Source of the DNA: Usnea hakonensis
Taxonomy: Eukaryota; Ascomycota; Lecanoromycetes; Lecanorales; Parmeliaceae
Reading direction: 5' to 3'
Length of the DNA stretch: 13,332 nucleotides
Assembly: GCA_013423325.1 (NCBI GenBank)
Contig: BLJB01000492.1
Location: 1-13,332, forward strand
Shown: piece after piece, positions 8,768 through 13,332 of the stretch
Layout: every line of letters begins with the position of its first letter
How positions within the stretch are numbered: the first letter of the stretch is position 1
Position numbers and translations under genes: made by a program
The notes under the pieces: generated by a model
What the model was told of the DNA's origin: nothing
The model's database searches: none
Seen by the model: the letters and a program-made list of their open reading frames with translations, nothing else

Positions 8768-10612
8768 ATGGCAACCTTGTCGACTGTACTACCCAGTACA
8801 GGACAAGAGCCAGCTATCATTGTTCCTGGCAAGCCCGATGCCCTTTTCATATCTTCTAAAAAGCTCAATACTGATGTCTCATCATTCCAAATAAAACTGG
8901 CAAATCTTGGTATTACGCCTCAATCTGCTGTGTCAATCGCTTTACCAAATTCCTATGAGTTCATTGTCGCTTTTCTTGCGGCATCTTGGCAGCGAGCCAT
9001 CGCCGCTCCGCTCAATCCAGCGTACAAGCAAGAAGAATTCGAGTTCTATATCGATGACCTCAACTCTGCCGTCGCTCTCATACCTCAAGGATCATACTAT
9101 CAGAACGGACCCGCCGTGTGTGCCGCACGAAAGTACAAGGCTGCCATTGCCGAATGTTATTGGAATGGTCGCGAGGTAGTGCTGGACATCAAGGATTCGG
9201 GCAAGCTTTCCGGAAACCCTAGCCAGGAGGTTTCAAATGCGCAACCGGATGATATCGCGCTTGTTTTACACACAAGCGGTACTACTGGAAGACCGAAAGC
9301 TGTATGTACTGAGGGCGTAGATAAGAAGAAACTTAGCCGTTGGCTGACAATTTTCTCAAGGTACCTTTGACGCATCGCAATCTGACGAGGACAATGCGTG
9401 CGTAAACATCGACCCGTATTGTAGAGATCGCGGATAGAACTGAATTTTGCAGAAAATATTCAAGCTACGTATAGACTGACGTCAAATGACCGGACTCTGT
9501 TGGTCATGCCTCTCTTTCACGTCCATGGACTGCTCGCGGGTTTCCTAGCACCCCTGTTTTCTGGTGGATCTGTAATAGTGCCGTCACGCTTCTCAGCTTC
9601 TGAATTCTGGGACAATTTCATCACCTATAAAGCTAATTGGTATACCGCTGTTCCAACCATCCATCAAATTCTACTCCGAAATCCAGTATGTTTGACGTTT
9701 ACCTGTCTTTATAGTCCATACCTCTGCGTCTTGATTGGCAAGAGGTATCTCTATTCTCCGCCGCAGTCTCGGAATTGAAGCTTGCAAGAGGTTTGCGCTG
9801 ACATTGCATTTGTTTCAGCCTCCGTCGAGAATGCCCAACATTCGTTTCATTCGGTCGTGTTCTTCTCCATTGTCTCCAAAGACTTTTCACGAGCTCGAAC
9901 AGGCTTTCAAAGCCCCGGTCTTAGAGGCTTATGCAATGACCGAAGGTGCTCATCAGATGACATCGAACCCTTTGCCACCAGCTCTAAGATTTCCGGGGAG
10001 TGTGGGCATTGGTCAAGGAGTTGAAGTCAAGATACTCGACACAGCCGGGAGCGAGGTTACTCAGGGAAGTGAAGCAGAGATCTGCGTCCGAGGAGAGAAT
10101 GTCACGAAAGGATACCTCAAAAATCCTGAAGCGAACAAGACCTCGTTTACTACAGAAGGGTTCTTCAGAACAGGCGATCAAGGCAAAAAAGATGAAAATG
10201 GGTACGTTGTTATCACGGGTAGAATCAAAGAACTTATAAACAAAGGCGGTGAAAAAATAAGCCCAGTTGAGCTTGATAACGTCGTGTCTCAGAATCCATC
10301 CGTGGCAGAAGCTGTCTGCTTTTCTATGGCAGACGAAATGTACGGCCAGGACATTGGTCTGGTGGTCGTGCTTAAGGAGGGAGAAAAGACTTCTCCTGAG
10401 GAGCTTCGCAAATGGATAGCTGCCAAAGTTGCCAAATTTAAGGTCCCAAAAAAGGCAAGATAAATTGGCTCTTCCTCTGAAATGATTCAAAGACTAAATG
10501 GCCGCAGATCTATTTGAGCGACAGTATACCCAAAACACCAACAGGAAAGGTCCAGCGTAGAATGGTTGCGGAGGCCATGCTTCAACAGCCAAAGCTGAAA
10601 GCTAAGCTCTGA
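8768..10612 (+). CDS. pcs60: Pcs60/AAE3-like peroxisomal AMP-forming acyl-CoA (oxalyl-CoA) synthetase
   Basis: Predicted exons: 8768-9301, 9361-9397, 9453-9685, 9819-10454, 10508-10612, giving 514 aa, normal for the family. ANL-superfamily enzymes adenylate a carboxylate with ATP and transfer it to CoA; the closest relatives I recognise are yeast Pcs60 and plant AAE3, reported as oxalyl-CoA synthetases. Motifs: P-loop TSGTTGRPKA (169-178), VMPLFHVHG in exon 3, RSCSSPLSP (280-288), YAMTE (306-310), RTGD (385-388), TGRIKELINKGGEK (401-414), and PTGKVQRR with catalytic Lys494. The C-terminus AKL is a type 1 peroxisomal targeting signal and there is no signal peptide. Introns are 59, 55, 133 and 53 nt; the first three are GT-AG with CTGAC/CTGA branch-like sites. 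The last needs a GC donor (see separate entry) to join KVPKK to IYLSD. Exon 2 is only 37 nt. The first in-frame ATG is 8768. Substrate is inferred from family, not visible in sequence. Confidence 0.94.
10455..10507 (+). other. Non-canonical GC-AG intron in the acyl-CoA synthetase gene
   Basis: Between exons 4 and 5 the boundary reads AAAAAG|GCAAGA ... GGCCGCAG|ATC. Using the GC donor keeps the frame and gives KVPKKIYLSDSIPKTPTGK, the expected family sequence leading to the catalytic Lys. The nearby GT (at 10443, GTCCCA) is a poor donor and would delete VPKK. ACTAAAT at about 10492 is a suitable branch site. The strong AG|GCAAG context is what GC-AG introns usually have. Without splicing the frame ends 8 bases into the intron at TAA (10461-10463). 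Confidence 0.85.
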
Positions 10613-10837
10613 TAGCGTGCTGCTGTAGACGCTGGTGCGCTCAAAACATCGGAGCGAAAGCGGTTAAGGCAAGGCCTGCTTGCGAGGGAAAGACTTTCCG
10701 CGTCGTTGCTTTAGGGTACGCAAACAGGAGCTTGGTTGGGCTGAACACTTTGACTATGTGGAGTGGTGTTGCACCCTTACCGGTAAATGAAGCTACAGTA
10801 AGCGTGCAGCTTCAAGTCCATATTGGACACTAACTTT
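10613..10837. other. Convergent 3' intergenic region
   Basis: This is 225 bases between the stop codons of the acyl-CoA synthetase (+) and the YCII gene (-). It should hold both 3' UTRs. No frame, repeat or RNA gene is recognisable. Confidence 0.5.
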
Positions 10838-11466
10838 TTAAAGCGGTTGTCTGAAAGCAGACTTGAACTTACAATCAATCAATCATCAGCGGAAAGCTAA
10901 GATCGTAAGACCAAGGGAATTCCTGACATACAGGATGAATCTGTGCTTTCTTCCAATCCCATACGCCTTCCTCAAAATAGACATCGTCTTGTAGTGCCTT
11001 GATTACATCCTCCTTAGTTTCGGCAAAGGCAAGCATTATGCTGCCCTTAATATTCGGCCCCTCTCCCTCCACGATCACTTCTTCAAGAATGGCCCCTACG
11101 AAATTTGGTCAAAGAAAAAGGAAAAAGAAGATGAATAAACTGCTGCCAAAAAATCGCTGACGCTATACCTCCGAGCTTCCAAAAGCCACTCTCTATCCTA
11201 GCGTGTAAAGCTTTGAGATGGTCTCTAGAACAATGTTGGACATAATTTATTGGCCGCGTAGCTTTGAACACTTACTGGCGTACTTGCAACCTCCTCGTAA
11301 GGGCATCTTTATGATCTGGTAGTATTACTATCCATTCGTGTTTCTGGAGCGGTGTCTGAAGCGCATTGGCAGCTGAAGGTTTGTTGCACGCGAAAGGAGT
11401 ACAAGATATTGTCCTTGCAAGGACGGACGACCTGTACTTCGGCCGGAGAAAAAAGCGAAGGACCAT
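10838..11466 (-). CDS. YCII-domain protein, probably mitochondrial
   Basis: Predicted exons in transcript order: 11466-11276, 11224-11169, 11095-10932, 10867-10838, giving 146 aa; introns are 51, 73 and 64 nt (donors GTAAGT, GTATAG, GTATGT). Residues 1-40 are rich in Arg, Ser and Ala with no acidic residue, as in a mitochondrial presequence (inference). The YCII fold spans about 43-140: HEWIVILPDHKDA, then RLQVRQDHLKAL, ESGFWKLGGAILEE, the strand GSIMLAFAETKEDV, and the block DDVYFEEGVWDWKKAQIHPF. His66 follows the Arg of the first helix where family members carry a conserved His. YCII proteins form dimeric alpha-beta folds related to muconolactone isomerase; their substrates are mostly unknown, so no reaction is assigned. 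The last exon is only 30 nt and codes FKSAFRQPL; reading into the intron instead would give an unrelated 18-residue tail. The splice choices are supported by family continuity and by phase. Confidence 0.88.
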
Positions 11467-11606
11467 TTTACAATGTATCCTGGCTTGGCCTATGGCTATG
11501 GTAGCTGTGAGAAAACAATCCTAGACTCGATCACTTATGCGATCTCAAGATAGAAGATGTACTGGAGTGCCAGGTGTTGATTATTGTTAATCGTCCTCCC
11601 TGAGTA
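11467..11606 (-). promoter_or_regulatory. Upstream region of the YCII gene
   Basis: About 140 bases of normal composition lie between the YCII start codon and the first repeat copy on the right flank. The promoter and 5' UTR of the gene should lie here, possibly extending into the repeats. I see no specific binding site. Confidence 0.35.
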
Positions 11607-11886
11607 CAGATAAGACAACTAACCACTTCACCATAGAATCAGCGCCATTAGGAATCGAACCTAATATGAATTAGAAGCTAACCTGAACTCGACTATAATA
11701 CACAGGTGTCCGCCCCCGGATATATCGGATAAGGGAATATTTCGCTCGGCTAATTAAAGCCTCGTACGGGTTTCGAACTTTAAAACCTACGGCTAATAGC
11801 GCTGCCAGATAAGACAACTAACTACTTTACCATAGAATCAGCGCTATTAGGAATCGAACCTAATGAATTAGAAGCCAACCTGAACT
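11607..11886 (-). repeat. Direct duplication of a tRNA-like (SINE-like) segment
   Basis: An about 82-nt unit occurs at 11607-11689 and again at 11806-11886 (period 199). On the - strand each copy carries a T-arm-like GGTTCGATTCC that folds with a perfect TTAGG/CCTAA stem, fitting a polymerase III B box. It is followed by TGGTGAAGTGG (TGGTAAAGTAG in the second copy), fitting an A box. The order is T-arm then D-arm, so neither copy is a normal tRNA. The copies differ by one 2-nt indel and four substitutions, all C/T changes in a CpA context. The 116 bases between copies carry a further GTTCGAAAC B-box-like word. Best read as remnants of a tRNA-derived SINE or tRNA fragments; a functional tRNA is unlikely because I could not fold a complete cloverleaf. 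Confidence 0.55.
11793..11850. repeat. Perfect 12-nt inverted repeat around the A-box-like segment
   Basis: CTAATAGCGCTG at 11793-11804 is the exact reverse complement of CAGCGCTATTAG at 11839-11850, with 34 bases between. The corresponding arm in the other copy (CAGCGCCATTAG, 11640-11651) has one CpA/TpA difference. The structure could fold as a stem-loop in DNA or RNA and could reflect an acceptor-stem-like remnant of the SINE-like element. Confidence 0.6.
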
Positions 11887-11961
11887 AGTACTATATTATG
11901 GGCGAGACTATAACTATATACACGGTGTATTTATAGAGTCAAAAAAAGGAAGGTTTGCCGA

Positions 11962-11985
11962 GTCACGTGACTTCGGTCACGTGAC
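11962..11985. repeat. Perfect hairpin GTCACGTGAC-TTCG-GTCACGTGAC
   Basis: Two identical 10-nt palindromes, each containing the E-box CACGTG, are separated by TTCG. The whole 24-nt unit folds as a 10-bp stem with a C(UUCG)G tetraloop if transcribed. It sits at the point where the sequence turns strongly AT-rich and it keeps CpA and TpG, which the flanking sequence has lost. It could be a transposon terminal repeat or a paired bHLH binding site; neither is shown. Confidence 0.7.
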
Positions 11986-12599
11986 CTTAGTGCCTTAGTA
12001 TCTTATAAACATTTTATATATTTTTTATATCTTCGATCTAGATTAATAGTAATATATAATAAGGATTTAATTAATAGGGAGGTAAAATCTATATATAGAT
12101 ATAAAAAAGATATAGGCTAAAATAATATTAAGGCGCTAAACTTAAATAGAAAGAAGATTATATATCTTTTTTAATCTTATAAATAGTTATATTTATAATA
12201 TTATCTCCCCCCTTTAAAAGATATATTTATAGATCTTAAAAAATAATATCTAGGTATTATATATATAATATTATACTATTTAGAAGTTTCCGGAATAAAG
12301 TAATTTAATTATAGATTAATAAAATAATTAATAGAAAAATATTTTAATATAGAATAGCCTAACTATTTAATATTTAATTTATAAGTAGAGATAAAATTAT
12401 TAACTAAAGATCTTTTATTAGTTACATTTTTTTAAGTTAAATTAAATCTTAATTATAAAGCCTTATTATAAACTTTCTCTAAAGAAATCTAGTTAAATAT
12501 TGAAAAATAATTTTAATATTAATTATTATTAATAATAATAATAGTCTAGAGATAATACTAAATAGTATTAAAAAATATTTATATATAGGCTAGGCCTAT

Positions 12600-12678
12600 T
12601 CGTACACCCCCTTCCCCTAGGCGTACACCCCCTAAACCTCTAGGCGTACACCCCCGAGTCCCCTAGGCGTACACCCCC
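12600..12678 (+). repeat. GC-rich minisatellite, four units of (G)CGTACACCCCC
   Basis: Copies begin at 12600 (first base T instead of G), 12621, 12644 and 12667, so spacing is 21, 23 and 23 bases. Between cores lie C-rich linkers that mostly end in CTAG. The block is an island of about 65-70% GC inside sequence that is nearly all A and T. It keeps the CpA of the core in all four copies. The flank TAGGCTAGGCCTA (12586-12598) is also partly palindromic. Function is unknown. Confidence 0.85.
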
Positions 12679-12810
12679 CTATATCTAGTAAGGTTACTAA
12701 GTCTACCTATTAGATTAGATAACGCGTAATCGCCCCTAACCTTATTAATATATAAAGTTATTAGATTTCTTTAATTAAGGATTATAGTTATTATATAAAT
12801 AATATAATAA

Positions 12811-12891
<81 letters not shown>

Positions 12892-12911
12892 TAATAATAA
12901 TAATAATAATA
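12811..12911. repeat. (AAT)n trinucleotide microsatellite, about 100 bp
   Basis: A near-perfect AAT/ATA/TAA run extends from 12811 to 12911 with one interruption (AATAAATAA) near 12885. It lies in non-coding AT-rich DNA and is expected to vary in length between strains. Confidence 0.95.
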
Positions 12912-13332
12912 AAATATTAAAATTATAATAATTATTAGACTTAGAGGTAGTAGCGCTATAATAATAATATTACTAAGTATTATATATCCTCTTAATATAT
13001 ATAATATAGGTATTAGTTTAGCTTCTTAGTAGATAAGCTTAAGGAAGCGATCCTCGCCTCTTTCTCTTCTTCTTTTTTTAAGAATTAGTATTACTATAAT
13101 ACTACTAGATACTTATATAAAAATATATCTATTCTTCTAGTCTTATATTAATATACTAACTCTAATAATAATATATAATATAAATTCTAAATTCTAAATT
13201 TAATATATAATTTTTTTATAATCTTATTAAATTAAAAGAATAAAATATAAAAATATTATTTTAAAAATAATTAATAATATTTTTTAAAACTTTATTAAAA
13301 TAGATATTATAAATTTCTATTATAATATAATA

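Larger units (their letters stand above)
11990..13332. repeat. AT-rich RIP-type block, right flank, no gene
   Basis: About 1.3 kb is dominated by TA-rich sequence with almost no CpA or TpG except in the two simple-sequence features listed separately. No frame over 60 codons and no recognisable protein family is present on either strand. It is interpreted as old, RIP-saturated repeat DNA continuing past the window edge. Confidence 0.7.

Noticed and set aside
9984..10490. 168-codon open frame on the - strand
   Set aside because: It is antisense to the largest synthetase exon, with no domain or splice support.
11607..11886. Circularly permuted tRNA gene (T-arm before D-arm, as in some algae)
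   Set aside because: The bases before the D-arm (GATTCTA) do not pair with those after the T-arm (TGGCGCT), so no acceptor stem forms; a SINE or fragment origin is simpler.
1..13332. Secondary-metabolite cluster, defence island or CRISPR-like array
   Set aside because: The genes are unrelated housekeeping or metabolic families in alternating orientation, and the repeats are too few and irregular for a CRISPR array.

Overview
The window reads as nuclear DNA of a filamentous ascomycete (Pezizomycotina). The evidence is short introns (49-133 nt) with GTATGT/GTAAGT-type donors and CTAAC/CTGAC-like branch sites, typical ascomycete gene families, and AT-rich transposon remnants carrying the CpA-to-TpA (TpG-to-TpA on the other strand) signature of repeat-induced point mutation (RIP). 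I cannot name the species.

Layout. 1 to about 2110 is a RIP-destroyed LINE (non-LTR retrotransposon) reverse transcriptase on the + strand, cut by the left window edge. About 2271-4020 is a very AT-rich, gene-free block that I could not assign to a family. A short GC-richer junction with direct repeats (4045-4092) leads into a gene island of normal base composition, about 4.1-11.6 kb. The right flank (about 11.6-13.3 kb) is again repetitive and AT-rich. It holds a duplicated tRNA-like/SINE-like segment, a perfect hairpin with a TTCG loop, a GC-rich minisatellite and an (AAT)n microsatellite.

The island holds four intron-containing genes, for which I reconstructed exons that give complete reading frames: (1) + strand 4374-5897, an Anp1/Mnn9/Van1-family (GT62) Golgi mannosyltransferase subunit, 429 aa; (2) - strand 6542-8458, an SPF45/RBM17/DRT111-type splicing factor with G-patch and C-terminal UHM/RRM, 553 aa; (3) + strand 8768-10612, a Pcs60/AAE3-like AMP-forming acyl-CoA (probably oxalyl-CoA) synthetase ending in the peroxisomal signal AKL, 514 aa, whose last intron appears to use a GC-AG boundary; (4) - strand 10838-11466, a YCII-domain protein with a mitochondrial-type N-terminus, 146 aa. 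Transcription alternates (+ - + -), so genes 2 and 3 share a divergent promoter of about 309 nt and the other pairs converge.

The four genes do not form a pathway; they look like ordinary housekeeping or metabolic genes. I see no biosynthetic cluster and no convincing new system. The most informative material is the record of genome defence against transposons: strand-asymmetric RIP, precise loss of zinc-ligand codons, sharp island borders, and repeat copies whose substitutions are all CpA/TpA. The unusual splice site and the small repeats on the right flank are also worth checking.
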